Positions 26,097 through 35,080 of a stretch of DNA of 64,000 bases are shown piece after piece. Each line of letters starts with the position of its first letter. Position 1 is the stretch's first letter. Source of the stretch: Oceanobacillus sp. CFH 90083 (GTDB taxonomy: Bacteria > Bacillota > Bacilli > Bacillales > Amphibacillaceae); NCBI RefSeq assembly GCF_009389585.1, contig NZ_VIYG01000001.1, positions 426,705 to 490,704 on the forward strand. Reading direction: 5' to 3'. A program made the position numbers and the translations under genes. Under the pieces are notes generated by a model, which saw nothing but the letters and a program-made list of their open reading frames with translations, did not search any database and had not been told where the DNA came from.

Positions 26097-27461
26097 ATGA
26101 ACGAAATTAAAGCAAAGCATCATCCCTCATTAACTGTGTCAATCATTTTTCTGATCATGATTGTAGGTATTATTAGCTTTTTCATGATCGGTCTGGAGGC
26201 CGCACCACATATACCGATTCTTATCGCTATTTTTATTTTAATCGGCTATGGTTTATGGAATAAAATCAGCTATCAATCCTTGCAAAATGCGATGGGATTA
26301 GGTGCCGGCTCTGCCATGGGAGCAGTATTTTTATTTTTTGTTATCGGTATTTTAATCAGCAGCTGGATGATCAGCGGGACCATTCCTGTACTGATGATGA
26401 CGGGCTTATCCATCATTTCGACGACTTGGTTCTATGCCATTGTATTTGCTGTCACCGCCATTATCGGTATTTCTTTAGGAAGCTCTTTAACAACGACAGC
26501 AACTGTGGGGGTTGCATTAATTGGAATGGCTGGTGCCATGGATGCTTCTTTAGCAGTTACGGCAGGAGCGATTGTTTCCGGTGCTTTCTTTGGCGATAAG
26601 ATGTCGCCATTGTCTGATACAACTAATCTCGCATCAGCAATTGTCGGTGTAGATTTATTTGAACATATTAAACATATCAGTTTAACAACTATTCCTGCAT
26701 TTATCATATCATTTATTGCTTTTGCTATATTATCGCCAAGTGAAGCCAATACCGGAAATAATATTGCCCGCTACCAGGAAGCATTACAGGAAACAGGGTT
26801 GATTCATTGGAGTTCCTGGATTCCATTAATTGTGTTAATTCTTTGTACTGTTTTTAAACTCTCTGCTTTCTTATCATTATCGATCAGCAGCGTGATTGCC
26901 AGTATCCTTGCATTTGCAGTAAATCATTTTCCATTAAGTGATATTCTTGGAGCTTGGTTTGGCGGATATGCTGGCAATTCTGACTTCGAACCTGTCAATG
27001 AATTAATTACAAGAGGTGGTCTGGAAAGTATGTTTTTCACGATAACCCTTGTCATCCTTGCTTTAAGCTTTGGAGGATTATTGTTTGTTACAGGGGTTTT
27101 GCCTGTGATACTAAAAGCACTTCAAACAAAGCTTAAAAGAACAAGATCTATTATCGCTTCAACTGCCGGTACAGCAATTGGTATCAATGTCTTTATCGGA
27201 GAGCAGTATTTATCCATATTACTTACCGGCGAAACGTTCCAGCGAATTTATGAACGCGCAGGCTTAACAAAGAAAGCTTTAGCCCGGACTTTAGAGGATG
27301 CAGGAACAGTAATTAACCCGCTTGTTCCCTGGAGTGTCTGCGGTGTATTTATCGCCAACGTCCTGGGTGTATCAGTACTGGCCTACCTGCCGTTTGCATT
27401 CTTTTGCTTGTTGAGTCCAGTCATTACAATTTTATTTGGCGCAAGAACAGCTAAAAAATAG
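26097..27461 (+). CDS. NhaC-family transporter, probable tyrosine permease
   Basis: A 454-residue membrane protein with about 11 hydrophobic segments, of the NhaC Na+/H+ antiporter superfamily. The motif FFGDKMSPLSDTTNLAS is typical. Members of this superfamily have been predicted as amino acid transporters from their riboswitches (TyrT, MetT, LysW); the UAC T-box upstream points to tyrosine here. ATG at 26097 follows AAAGGAGGAAATAAT. Na+/H+ antiport remains the alternative. Confidence 0.8.
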   Translation: MNEIKAKHHPSLTVSIIFLIMIVGIISFFMIGLEAAPHIPILIAIFILIGYGLWNKISYQSLQNAMGLGAGSAMGAVFLFFVIGILISSWMISGTIPVLMMTGLSIISTTWFYAIVFAVTAIIGISLGSSLTTTATVGVALIGMAGAMDASLAVTAGAIVSGAFFGDKMSPLSDTTNLASAIVGVDLFEHIKHISLTTIPAFIISFIAFAILSPSEANTGNNIARYQEALQETGLIHWSSWIPLIVLILCTVFKLSAFLSLSISSVIASILAFAVNHFPLSDILGAWFGGYAGNSDFEPVNELITRGGLESMFFTITLVILALSFGGLLFVTGVLPVILKALQTKLKRTRSIIASTAGTAIGINVFIGEQYLSILLTGETFQRIYERAGLTKKALARTLEDAGTVINPLVPWSVCGVFIANVLGVSVLAYLPFAFFCLLSPVITILFGARTAKK

Positions 27462-27466
27462 AAAAA

Positions 27467-27512
27467 AATAATCCTTCATGCGTGACTATGCTCATTCATG
27501 AGGGATTATTTT
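27467..27512. terminator. Bidirectional terminator
   Basis: AAAATAATCC-TTCATG pairs with CATGA-GGGATTATTTT between the convergent nhaC-type gene and map. Confidence 0.85.
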
Positions 27513-27526
27513 GATTTACTTCCTTA

Positions 27527-28279
27527 TTATTTATCCTGTTCCGTTAAAATAATCGGCTCTTCTTTTGTAATGACAATTTGATGTTCAAACTGTGCAGAAC
27601 GACCTTTATCAAGCGTTCTCGCAGTCCAGCCATTATCATCCATCTTACTGCGCCAGTCACCCTCATTAATCATTGGTTCAATGGTAATCACCATACCTTC
27701 TTTTAAACGGATACCTTTATTCGGCAAGCCGTAATGCGGCACATGCGGATCTTCGTGAATCGTTGATCCAATTCCATGGCCAGTAAAATCACGTACAACA
27801 GAAAATCCTTCTGCCTCTGCATACGATTGAATAGCATGACCGATATCACCTAAACGGCTGCCGTGCTTTGCTTGAGCAACTCCTTTATATAAAGCTTCCT
27901 TCGTGACTTCAATCAGCTTCTGACCTTTTTCATCTACATTTCCGACCGGATAGGTCCAGGCAGAATCAGCTAAGCCTCCATTTAAATTAACAACCATATC
28001 AATTGTTACAATATCACCGTCCTGTAAAGGCTTATCATTAGGAAAACCATGACAAATTTCATCATTTAAAGAAGCACAGATAGCATATGGATAACCGTTA
28101 TAGCCTTTTTGCTCCGGCGTTGCTCCATGCTCTTTTAAAAACTTTTCCACAAATGTGTCCAATTGCAGTGTAGTCACACCGGGCTTGATCCGCTTTGCTA
28201 TTTCTTTATGTGTAGCAACAAGCAAATCAGCCGCTTTTTGCATTTGCTGTACTTCACGTTTACTTTTTCTAGTTATCAT
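27527..28279 (-). CDS. map: Methionine aminopeptidase, type I
   Basis: A 250-residue metallopeptidase removing N-terminal Met. Ligand regions are visible: CHGFPNDKPLQDGDIVTIDM (His and first Asp), DSAWTYPVG (second Asp), GHGIGSTIHEDPHVPHYG (His) and the two late Glu in ITIEPMINE and QFEHQIV. It stands alone rather than in the secY-adk-map cluster, so it is probably the second copy, like B. subtilis YflG. GGAAGAAGAG precedes the ATG. Confidence 0.92.
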   Translation of the reverse strand: MITRKSKREVQQMQKAADLLVATHKEIAKRIKPGVTTLQLDTFVEKFLKEHGATPEQKGYNGYPYAICASLNDEICHGFPNDKPLQDGDIVTIDMVVNLNGGLADSAWTYPVGNVDEKGQKLIEVTKEALYKGVAQAKHGSRLGDIGHAIQSYAEAEGFSVVRDFTGHGIGSTIHEDPHVPHYGLPNKGIRLKEGMVITIEPMINEGDWRSKMDDNGWTARTLDKGRSAQFEHQIVITKEEPIILTEQDK

Positions 28280-28660
28280 TTACTCTTCTTCCTTTCCATG
28301 TTCTATCTACGCAGTATTTAATGGAAATCAACTATTTTTAATTGAGGGTTCGTATTTACAGTCCATTGTAAATTTTAACACAACCATTCTGAAACGAACA
28401 GCATATTACCTTTACCTGTACAGTAACCACATTTGTGTAAAGCTGATTATCAGCAGCAATAAAAAAACAGAACAGTCGCTGAAAAATGTATTTTTAGAGC
28501 TTGAATTTATGTAAAAATTTCTTTGGATATAATTCATTGGCTTTTTAATGACTATACTTTGGAATACAAATAAAATGCATGTTGATCCGGTTATGTTCAT
28601 TTTGCTGATTGTTACACTCGCAGTTATCAATTTTGCACAAACCCCTATTTATAAAAAAAG
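28280..28660. other. Intergenic region without a recognised gene
   Basis: About 380 AT-rich bases upstream of map. Open stretches on both strands lack ribosome binding sites and family resemblance. It presumably contains the map promoter; nothing else could be supported. Confidence 0.5.
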
Positions 28661-28666
28661 GATAAT

Positions 28667-28717
28667 ATGGAAAACATTGAAACATTTAGAGAGCTAATGG
28701 AAAAAAGACTTGCCTGA
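28667..28717 (+). CDS. Possible 16-residue peptide gene
   Basis: MENIETFRELMEKRLA, with AAAAAGGAT five bases before the ATG. The stop codon lies inside the following terminator hairpin, which is compact and suggests a real short transcript. No family is recognised; a chance ORF is possible. Confidence 0.3.
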   Translation: MENIETFRELMEKRLA

Positions 28718-28748
28718 GAACTTCCCCCAGCAAGTCTTCTTATTTTTT
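28705..28748 (+). terminator. Terminator after the 16-residue ORF
   Basis: AAGACTTGC pairs with GCAAGTCTT around a 16-base loop, then TCTTATTTTTT. Confidence 0.85.
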
Positions 28749-28749
28749 A

Positions 28750-28818
28750 CTTTAAGAAAGTATAAGCGTAACTAAGGTTGTCACCTAAAGGCTTGGTGAC
28801 AACCAGGCTTTCTTTAAA
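28750..28818 (-). repeat. Dispersed repeat family A, copy A2 (short form)
   Basis: A 69-base element bounded by CTTTAAGAAAG (left) and CTTTCTTTAAA (right). It holds a perfect 10-bp hairpin GGTTGTCACC / GGTGACAACC. It is the shortest family A copy and abuts the 3' end of the YjcZ-like gene. Confidence 0.65.
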
Positions 28819-28821
28819 TGA

Positions 28822-28962
28822 TTAACAGTAGTGGCCACCCGTGTAGCACTGGTTGCCTGAATATGCTGTTCCAATAATAATTAACAAAATAAATAACACA
28901 ACTAATAACGCAAAGCCCGCTGAGCCAAAGCTTTGGCGATCATCACAACATTCTTTACCCAT
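28822..28962 (-). CDS. YjcZ-family small sporulation protein
   Basis: A 46-residue protein with one transmembrane segment. The core GFALLVVLFILLIIIGTAY is the hallmark of the YjcZ/YczN family of tiny Bacillaceae spore-associated proteins; it is flanked by Cys-rich ends (ECCDD, QCYTGGHYC). GAGGAGGTTATATACAC precedes the ATG. Role unknown; location in the spore is assumed from relatives. Confidence 0.85.
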   Translation of the reverse strand: MGKECCDDRQSFGSAGFALLVVLFILLIIIGTAYSGNQCYTGGHYC

Positions 28963-29103
28963 GTGTATATAACCTCCTCTATTTGAACTACTTTAACTTA
29001 TGCAGCTTCATCCAAATTGGGAAGGCGAATGACTATTTTTTTTCAGAAAAACACCGACATCCATTATTTCTCTCATCCGAAATCGTATAATATGTTGCTG
29101 ATA

Positions 29104-29853
29104 CTAAATATACTCCCGGATGTCGTAAATTTTTCCATTCTCCATGTTGTCATCCATTAAAATATCTACTAAAACACCGCCTATAATTTCGGCATCTCTT
29201 AATTCATTGTTTTCCTTTAATGCACGAAAACTTTCTACATCCTGAAACGCTCCTTGTGAGCTGGAACGGATTGTCTCTTGCATCCCTGTGTCCATTACCC
29301 CCGGGCTGAACGCAATAATCGCATGCTCTGTGTCTGCCTGCTCAATCGCTACGGTCTGTGTATACATATTCATACTAGCTTTTGTTGAGCAATAAACACT
29401 CCAGCCATACTTTGGCTTTTCAGCTGCTCCCGAGGTCACTATGGCTGTAAGAAGCCGGACATGATGTTCTGATGCTTTTTTTAAGAAATGATTCGTTAAA
29501 ATCATGGGTGCAACTGTATTGACATGAACCTGCTTCATTAAATCATCCATATCAATATTTTCAGCACGTTCAATCGGATCTACTAAGCCTGCATTATTAA
29601 TTAAGAATATTTGGGACAGCGTTTCTTTAAACAGCATCTCATCAAGACGGTCACACGCTCTTTGTATCGAAGCTTTCTCCGATAAATCACATGCGATAAA
29701 ATGATAATTTGTGTTATTTTCTTTTGCATATTGATACAGCTTGGCATTATCTGTCCGGGAAATCCCCACTACATTAATTCCCGATTCTAAAAATAGCTTG
29801 GCAACCGATGCTCCCAAGCCTTTTGAAGCCCCCGTAATTATTGCTACCTCCAT
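29104..29853 (-). CDS. yueD: SDR oxidoreductase, (S)-benzoin-forming benzil reductase type
   Basis: A 249-residue short-chain dehydrogenase. The NAD(P) motif is TGASKGLG near residue 7, NNAG follows near 90 and the catalytic YCSTK near 155. Overall resemblance is to B. subtilis YueD, which reduces benzil in vitro; the natural substrate is unknown. GAGAGGAGCGAAGCAG precedes the ATG. Isolated gene. Confidence 0.8.
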   Translation of the reverse strand: MEVAIITGASKGLGASVAKLFLESGINVVGISRTDNAKLYQYAKENNTNYHFIACDLSEKASIQRACDRLDEMLFKETLSQIFLINNAGLVDPIERAENIDMDDLMKQVHVNTVAPMILTNHFLKKASEHHVRLLTAIVTSGAAEKPKYGWSVYCSTKASMNMYTQTVAIEQADTEHAIIAFSPGVMDTGMQETIRSSSQGAFQDVESFRALKENNELRDAEIIGGVLVDILMDDNMENGKIYDIREYI

Positions 29854-29964
29854 CTGCTTCGCTCCTCTCTATATAATAACTTATTACTGTATACCCCTTT
29901 TTTCTGTCCTTTGCACATGAAATTTTTATAGCCATTATAAAATACGTTTATTATTCTTATATAA

Positions 29965-30091
29965 TTTAAAGAAAACTTGGCAAACCAAGCCTGAAAGGCG
30001 CAGGATTGCCTTAGTTGGTCTGCGATTACCCGCTCCACAAAAAGCGTTGCATGTATGCTTTTTTCCTTAGATTCTTTATACTTTCTTAAAA
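29965..30091 (+). repeat. Dispersed repeat family A, copy A3
   Basis: About 127 bases from TTTAAAGAAAACTTGG to CTTTATACTTTCTTAAA. Internal: CTTGGCAAACCAAG hairpin, GCGCAGGATTGCCTTAGTTGG, one CTGCGATTACCCGC module, and CCTTAGATTC before the right end. It fills most of the gap between yueD and the dipeptidase gene (29854-30209). Confidence 0.75.
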
Positions 30092-30209
30092 TGGAAAAAA
30101 GATCCGCTTCAACAAGGTCCTGCTCATTAAAGCTGATCTTTTTCAAATTTATAAAAGCATTTTCTTTTTATGGAATAGGAAAATGGAATAGTTTTGCGTG
30201 CATAACTTC

Positions 30210-31589
30210 TTATTCAGGAATAGTCTCATCCAGCTCACTCCAATAGTAAGCCAATGTTTCCATGCCTTTTTCAAAACTGTCTACCGGAAAGCTTTCGTTT
30301 GGCGAATGCAGACGGTCTTCCGGTGTTCCAAAACCTAATAGTACAATCGGGTATTGATAGGTAGCCTCTAACCACTCTACAACAGGAATCGAGCCACCCA
30401 TTCTCAGGAAAACTGTTTCTTTTCCAAATGCTTTTGTATAGCTTCTCGCTGCTTTTTTTATTAATGGATGGTCAGGCTCTACTTTATAAGCTTTTGCAGA
30501 GAGCTTTTCTTTTTGCACATGAACATGTACACCTGATGGCGCATGCTGACGAACATGATTTACTAATTTTTCCTGAACGTCCTGCGGATCCTGACCCGGG
30601 ACAAGGCGGCAGGTGATTTTGGCAGTTGCTCTAGATGGAATGATTGTCTTCGTTCCTTCTCCTTGATATCCGCCAAAAAGTCCATTCACCTCCAGCGTCG
30701 GTCTGCCCATCGTATGCTCTTTTGCTGTATAACCTTTTTCCGATACAGTCTCCGGAATATTTGTTGCTTTTACAAAGTCTTCTCCCGGTGCTTTTTCCAT
30801 CAGCTCTCTTTCAGCTGGTGTCAGATCCTCTACAACATCGTAAAATCCGTTTACCGTAATCACTTCATTCTCATCCTTCATCGATGCAAGCAGGTGACTC
30901 ATGGCCATTAACGGATTACGGACTGCACCGCCATACATACCAGAGTGAAGATCATGGTCTGGTCCTGTCAACGTAATTTCAATTCCTGTAAACCCTTTTA
31001 AGCCATATAAAATAGTCGGCTGATTTTTTTCGGCCATACCAGAATCAGAAATCACCGCAAAATCTGCTTGAAATTGATCCTTCTTATCTTGCAGGAGCTC
31101 ATAGAGATTTTCACTGCCAATCTCTTCTTCACCTTCGATACAAACCTTTACGTTCATTGGCAATTTTCCTTCTGTTTTTAAGAAAGCTTCAAAAACGGCA
31201 AGATGCATAAAGGTTTGTCCTTTATCATCACTCGATCCACGGGCATAGATTCTTCCATCGCGAACCTCTGCCCGAAATGGTTCACTATCCCATAAATCAA
31301 GCGGGTCAACCGGCTGTACATCATAATGTCCATAAAGGAGAACTGTCGGAGCATCCGGCCCCGCTTCTGTGTATTCTGCATAGACAAGCGGGTGACCCTT
31401 CGTTTCCATTTTTTCAACACCTTCAAATCCTAACTCACGTAAATAATCCGTTAAAAAATCAGCTGCACGTTGTACATCAGCTTTATGAGCAGGATCTGTA
31501 CTTACACTTGGTATTGCCAAAAAGTCATATAATTTTTGTAATAACGCATCTTGATTCTCTTTTAAATAAGCAATTGCTTTTTCACTCAT
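30210..31589 (-). CDS. M20 family dipeptidase
   Basis: A 459-residue zinc dipeptidase of the CNDP/DUG1 type. Motifs in order: LLYGHYDVQPVDP near 84-96, ARGSSDDKGQ near 115, catalytic EGEEEIGS near 150, DSGM near 180 and LHSPNES near the C-terminus. A dimerisation insert (about 200-340) is intact. It probably hydrolyses a range of dipeptides in the cytosol. AAAGAGGAGTGG precedes the ATG. The 314-base gap upstream contains only the terminator of the next gene. Confidence 0.9.
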   Translation of the reverse strand: MSEKAIAYLKENQDALLQKLYDFLAIPSVSTDPAHKADVQRAADFLTDYLRELGFEGVEKMETKGHPLVYAEYTEAGPDAPTVLLYGHYDVQPVDPLDLWDSEPFRAEVRDGRIYARGSSDDKGQTFMHLAVFEAFLKTEGKLPMNVKVCIEGEEEIGSENLYELLQDKKDQFQADFAVISDSGMAEKNQPTILYGLKGFTGIEITLTGPDHDLHSGMYGGAVRNPLMAMSHLLASMKDENEVITVNGFYDVVEDLTPAERELMEKAPGEDFVKATNIPETVSEKGYTAKEHTMGRPTLEVNGLFGGYQGEGTKTIIPSRATAKITCRLVPGQDPQDVQEKLVNHVRQHAPSGVHVHVQKEKLSAKAYKVEPDHPLIKKAARSYTKAFGKETVFLRMGGSIPVVEWLEATYQYPIVLLGFGTPEDRLHSPNESFPVDSFEKGMETLAYYWSELDETIPE

Positions 31590-31828
31590 TATTCCACTCC
31601 TCTTTCACCTTTTCGCACATCCATCATTGTACTACATCGAAAAATTTCCTTAGTAAGAAGTATCCTTTTCAGGTATGCAAAAATCTTTGTGGGGTACTTA
31701 TCTTTTTCCATCATACATGAAAAAATGAAGTAAGAAAAGCAGAGAGCGTTAACGTTATATTTAAATAATTAAGCCTTTTTATACTTTGCATATCCTTAAG
31801 CTGAAAAGCTCATGATACTTATGTAAAT

Positions 31829-31868
31829 AAAAATCCAATCCCTTACGATAACGAAGAAATTGGATTTT
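31829..31868 (-). terminator. Terminator of the YhcN/YlaJ-like gene
   Basis: AAAATCCAAT and ATTGGATTTT form a 10-bp stem around a ~20-base loop, followed on the minus strand by TTTATTTAC. Confidence 0.7.
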
Positions 31869-31903
31869 AATCAGATTAAATGATACACAATTCGTTAAAT
31901 GTG

Positions 31904-32476
31904 TTATTTTGCATCTGGAAAAACACGGTCAATCATACTGCCAATTTGGTCAAAAAAGCCTTCAACCGGATGGCCATTGTCCATATCATTGACATATCTG
32001 TCAGCTAAGTCTAAAAAGTCCGGATTAGTGGTTACATAAACATTATCAATGGATGAATCGACAGAGCGTACGATATCGGCAATTTTGTCTTTCACCTCAT
32101 CCGTAACCTCCATACTACTTTCATTCGCAGCATCATTATTATTGTCTATATCCAGGTTTGCCCCTACGTATGCATTATTTCTTGTTGTTAATACATAGGC
32201 ATTATCAATTTCATCCATTTCATCTGTGATTTTTTCTGCTGCTTCTTTGGATACATTATAATCCGCATCTGCGTCACGGTCAGAAACTCTTTCAAACGTA
32301 TTGTCACGCCCTTGATTTCTTGCATCATCACCAATGTCTTGACCCTGATAACGTGTCGGCTCTACATTTCCATCTGTGTTATTTGGATTTGTATCCTCAT
32401 TATTCGTATTTTGACAAGCAACTAAAACCATCATCAGAACGGTTAAAACCGTAAATAAACGTAATTTCATTTTCAT
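31904..32476 (-). CDS. YhcN/YlaJ family sporulation lipoprotein
   Basis: A 190-residue lipoprotein: signal peptide with lipobox LVAC (Cys21), an Asn/Asp-rich linker, then the YhcN/YlaJ domain (AAEKITDEMDEIDNAYVLTT, then RNNAYV). Relatives are forespore or germination-related lipoproteins. It should be anchored at the outer face of a membrane in the spore. TAAGGAGGAATG precedes the ATG. Confidence 0.85.
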   Translation of the reverse strand: MKMKLRLFTVLTVLMMVLVACQNTNNEDTNPNNTDGNVEPTRYQGQDIGDDARNQGRDNTFERVSDRDADADYNVSKEAAEKITDEMDEIDNAYVLTTRNNAYVGANLDIDNNNDAANESSMEVTDEVKDKIADIVRSVDSSIDNVYVTTNPDFLDLADRYVNDMDNGHPVEGFFDQIGSMIDRVFPDAK

Positions 32477-32679
32477 TCCTCCTTACCTGTTTGCTTTTTA
32501 TTATGGTTAGGCAGAGAAGGATTTATGCATATGGAAAACGTTAATTTATGGAAATGAGACCATGAAAGTAAAGGAGATATTTAAAGCACACTGGAGAAGA
32601 TATGTAAGGAGACCTTCTGAGAATGGGGTCATCTGCCCTTTATTTCCTACAGAGTTCCTTCTTAATAAAAGGAGTGAAA

Positions 32680-32919
32680 ATGTTGATACCTGACTACGAT
32701 AAAGCTTTATATTACACCATCTGGGGACAATGGGATAATTTATTCCTATTAATGTCACGGACAAATGATGATCTGCTCGCTAAAAAAATTGAGCACTTTC
32801 TCTACGCTTATCATCATTCCTCGAGCCAAAAACATGTCGATCAATCACATGATACACTGCTTTATTATTTAGAACACGCCCTTCAAATCAGCAGTCCATG
32901 GATGTACGAATTTGAATAA
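32680..32919 (+). CDS. yhdB: YhdB-like small protein
   Basis: A 79-residue cytoplasmic protein. DYDKALYYTIWGQWDNLFLL near the N-terminus is close to what I recall for B. subtilis YhdB; its function is unknown. ATG at 32680 follows AAAAGGAGTGAAA, so the longer ORF start at 32623 is rejected. Confidence 0.75.
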   Translation: MLIPDYDKALYYTIWGQWDNLFLLMSRTNDDLLAKKIEHFLYAYHHSSSQKHVDQSHDTLLYYLEHALQISSPWMYEFE

Positions 32920-32937
32920 TCTGATCAGGATTCAGGG

Positions 32938-32977
32938 AAGCAGATGTCACACCAAAACTGGATTGACATCTGCTTTT
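32938..32977. terminator. Terminator of yhdB
   Basis: AAGCAGATGTCA pairs perfectly with TGACATCTGCTT, followed by TTTGC; the minus strand also has AAAAG-side symmetry toward rsgI. Confidence 0.85.
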
Positions 32978-33088
32978 TGCTGCCGTACCCTGTACTCAGT
33001 TCAGCTTCAAGAGAGATAAGGTACTTTCTGGATTAAGCAATTTTTCATCATCTTGTTGCATCTGGAAGTAATCAGCATATTGAATTTA

Positions 33089-33922
33089 TCAACCATTTGG
33101 AATATCACCCATATATTGACTATCTCCCGGATCCATTGGTATTTTTTCATGTTCTATAGAACGGTCAACATTAATATCAGACTCTCGTTTTCCGTAAAAA
33201 AATTCAATAATAGCATGATCATCAGAGTCTGTCATTTGAAAATTTACCTGTTCTATTTCAATATTGTGATTCACCAGTTCCAAAGCCAGCATTTCATTCA
33301 TTGATTTATTTTTATCCTGAGCAAGCTCCCGAATCTCCTCTGGAATAATCAACGTTGCCACTTTCCAATCGGATAGTGATTCTATGTAGGGACTAATTTT
33401 CGAAATAAGTTCTCCCGGATTATCATTCTGGTCCTCATAGCTAATTCCTACAATCATTGTTTTATGCTCCGCAAAGCCCTGATCTTCACTATCATTAACA
33501 ATATCTGTTAAAACTGAGCTAAAGGATTTATCCTGCATATTGCTAATTTTGTCTATCAGCTGACCCGCAGATTCATTTAACATATTGATATCAGTAACTA
33601 TGAAGTCATCATTCAGCTCTAATTCAATACTGGGGTTGATATCAATTGCAACATAAGCATGTGTTTTATTATCATCGCTTTCCTGAAGCAGAGAAAAGAA
33701 AAAAATGCATAGAGCCAGGATAACAAAAGCGGATAGCCTTACAGTGATTGAAGACTTTTTCCAAAACCTCCTCCACATGGTTTGCTTTGATACTGGCTGA
33801 AAAACAACTTCTTCTCCCAGTTCTGCATGCTCTGTTAAAATGATACCTTTTTCAAAACTGCCGTCTTTTGTAAGTAAAACAGCATATTTGCGATGGATTT
33901 CCATCACAATTCCTTTTTTCAT
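33089..33922 (-). CDS. rsgI: Anti-sigma-I factor RsgI
   Basis: A 277-residue membrane anti-sigma factor. The N-terminal ~55 residues (MKKGIVMEIHRKYAVLLTKD) form the RsgI anti-sigma domain, one transmembrane helix follows (about 63-83, LSAFVILALCIFFFSLL), then the conserved extracytoplasmic AYVAIDINPSIELELN. It ends without the long C-terminal sensor or carbohydrate-binding domains found in some RsgI proteins. It overlaps sigI by four bases, so the pair is coupled. Confidence 0.88.
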   Translation of the reverse strand: MKKGIVMEIHRKYAVLLTKDGSFEKGIILTEHAELGEEVVFQPVSKQTMWRRFWKKSSITVRLSAFVILALCIFFFSLLQESDDNKTHAYVAIDINPSIELELNDDFIVTDINMLNESAGQLIDKISNMQDKSFSSVLTDIVNDSEDQGFAEHKTMIVGISYEDQNDNPGELISKISPYIESLSDWKVATLIIPEEIRELAQDKNKSMNEMLALELVNHNIEIEQVNFQMTDSDDHAIIEFFYGKRESDINVDRSIEHEKIPMDPGDSQYMGDIPNG

Positions 33923-34662
33923 TCTTTCACATCCTTGAGATAATCCTTAAGGTAATCCTTAAGATAAGCATATTCACTGCTCAGCACAATAAAGATGGCT
34001 ATAATAAACTTCCGGTTCCGCTCTAAAGTTTTTTTACTTACTCCCACTTTCATTAATAATTTTTTAATTGGCAGCTTCTTCTTGCGATAAACATACTCAC
34101 TTAATTGACTGTCCTGATATAAAATATAAGCTACCTGCACTGCTGATTCTCTGGCATCTCTATGTTTAGGGGAAACATCTGTAAGCTCTTCCAGCGTAAG
34201 CCGGTACGTTTTTAATTTTTCTTTGAATAAAGCAATTTCTTCTCTTCTTTTATTATTCTCTATTTCAATTTGATACTTTTCTTTTGCTGCAGCAATCACA
34301 AGCGGATTTTCCATCTGCTCTTCTTCATATATTTCATCTAATGATAACAGGTGCGGCCGCTTTTGATGATAGCGAATATAATCAATCACTTTTCGCTTCA
34401 CAACAAGCTTGGCAAAGGATAGAAATGAACTGCCCTTATCCCGCTCGTAGGAAAAGATAGCGTCATTAAATGCCATTAATCCGACACTAAATTCATCATC
34501 CTTTTTAGGATCAATATACCGTTTACAAACCTCCGAAACACACTTGGCAATAAATGGCTTGTACGTTTGAAGAAGTTCATTTTGTAATACAATATTACCT
34601 TCTTGAATTTCTTCAATTTTCTCTTCAATAGGGGTATCTGCTAATTGCCTAGTCATCATCAT
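33919..34662 (-). CDS. sigI: RNA polymerase sigma factor SigI
   Basis: A 247-residue heat and envelope-stress sigma factor. The conserved SigI segment DEFSVGLMAFNDAIFSYERD is followed by FLSFAKLVVKRKVIDYIRYH, and a C-terminal SigI domain with PIKKLLMKVGVSKKTLERNR. The last residues are three tandem copies of YLKD, encoded by three 12-base repeats. GGGGGGAATTAG precedes the start; ATG at 34662 and the two following Met codons are all possible. Upstream AACCCG and CGAA boxes are a weak SigI-like promoter. Confidence 0.9.
   Translation of the reverse strand: MMMTRQLADTPIEEKIEEIQEGNIVLQNELLQTYKPFIAKCVSEVCKRYIDPKKDDEFSVGLMAFNDAIFSYERDKGSSFLSFAKLVVKRKVIDYIRYHQKRPHLLSLDEIYEEEQMENPLVIAAAKEKYQIEIENNKRREEIALFKEKLKTYRLTLEELTDVSPKHRDARESAVQVAYILYQDSQLSEYVYRKKKLPIKKLLMKVGVSKKTLERNRKFIIAIFIVLSSEYAYLKDYLKDYLKDVKE
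33931..33966 (-). repeat. Three 12-bp tandem repeats at the 3' end of sigI
   Basis: On the minus strand the 12-base unit TATCTTAAGGAT (with TAC and CTC variants) occurs three times and encodes YLKD three times. Two of the units differ only at third codon positions. Confidence 0.85.
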
Positions 34663-35080
34663 TTGCTAATTCCCCCCAGCATTATATTATTCGAAGATCT
34701 ATTTATTTTTTCGGGTTTACATTCTATGTTTAGACAATATTTCTTTTTATTTATTATTTTCATATCAAACAATCTCCATTTTTTTGCCTTTAATTTAACT
34801 AAATTGATCAAATCAGATTCTTTTTTCAGAGCAATAAAAATCTATTTTATTGGTTATTTTTATACACATTCTTTTAACCTGTATACATAATACTACCCTA
34901 TATCCAGTGTGGTTACTATCACAAATGAATAACATTTCATTTAAATTAATATGACGAAAATCAATATTTTTGTAAAATAAAGCTGAACAATGGTGAATTT
35001 TATTACAAAGTGGTTCATTCAGGACTAGTATGCTTTGACCACCTTCTTCCAGCGGGACTTTATATACTTTGAAGTTAAAA
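34663..35080. other. Intergenic region upstream of sigI
   Basis: About 420 very AT-rich bases. A 90-codon open frame on the minus strand (34813-35085) starts inside the terminator of the neighbouring gene and has random-looking composition, so it is not called. Presumably carries the sigI promoter. Confidence 0.5.

Noticed and set aside
34666..34697. CCCCCC and CGAA boxes on the plus strand resembling a SigI promoter
   Set aside because: They point away from sigI, and the C run is simply the complement of the sigI ribosome binding site; nothing coding lies in that direction.
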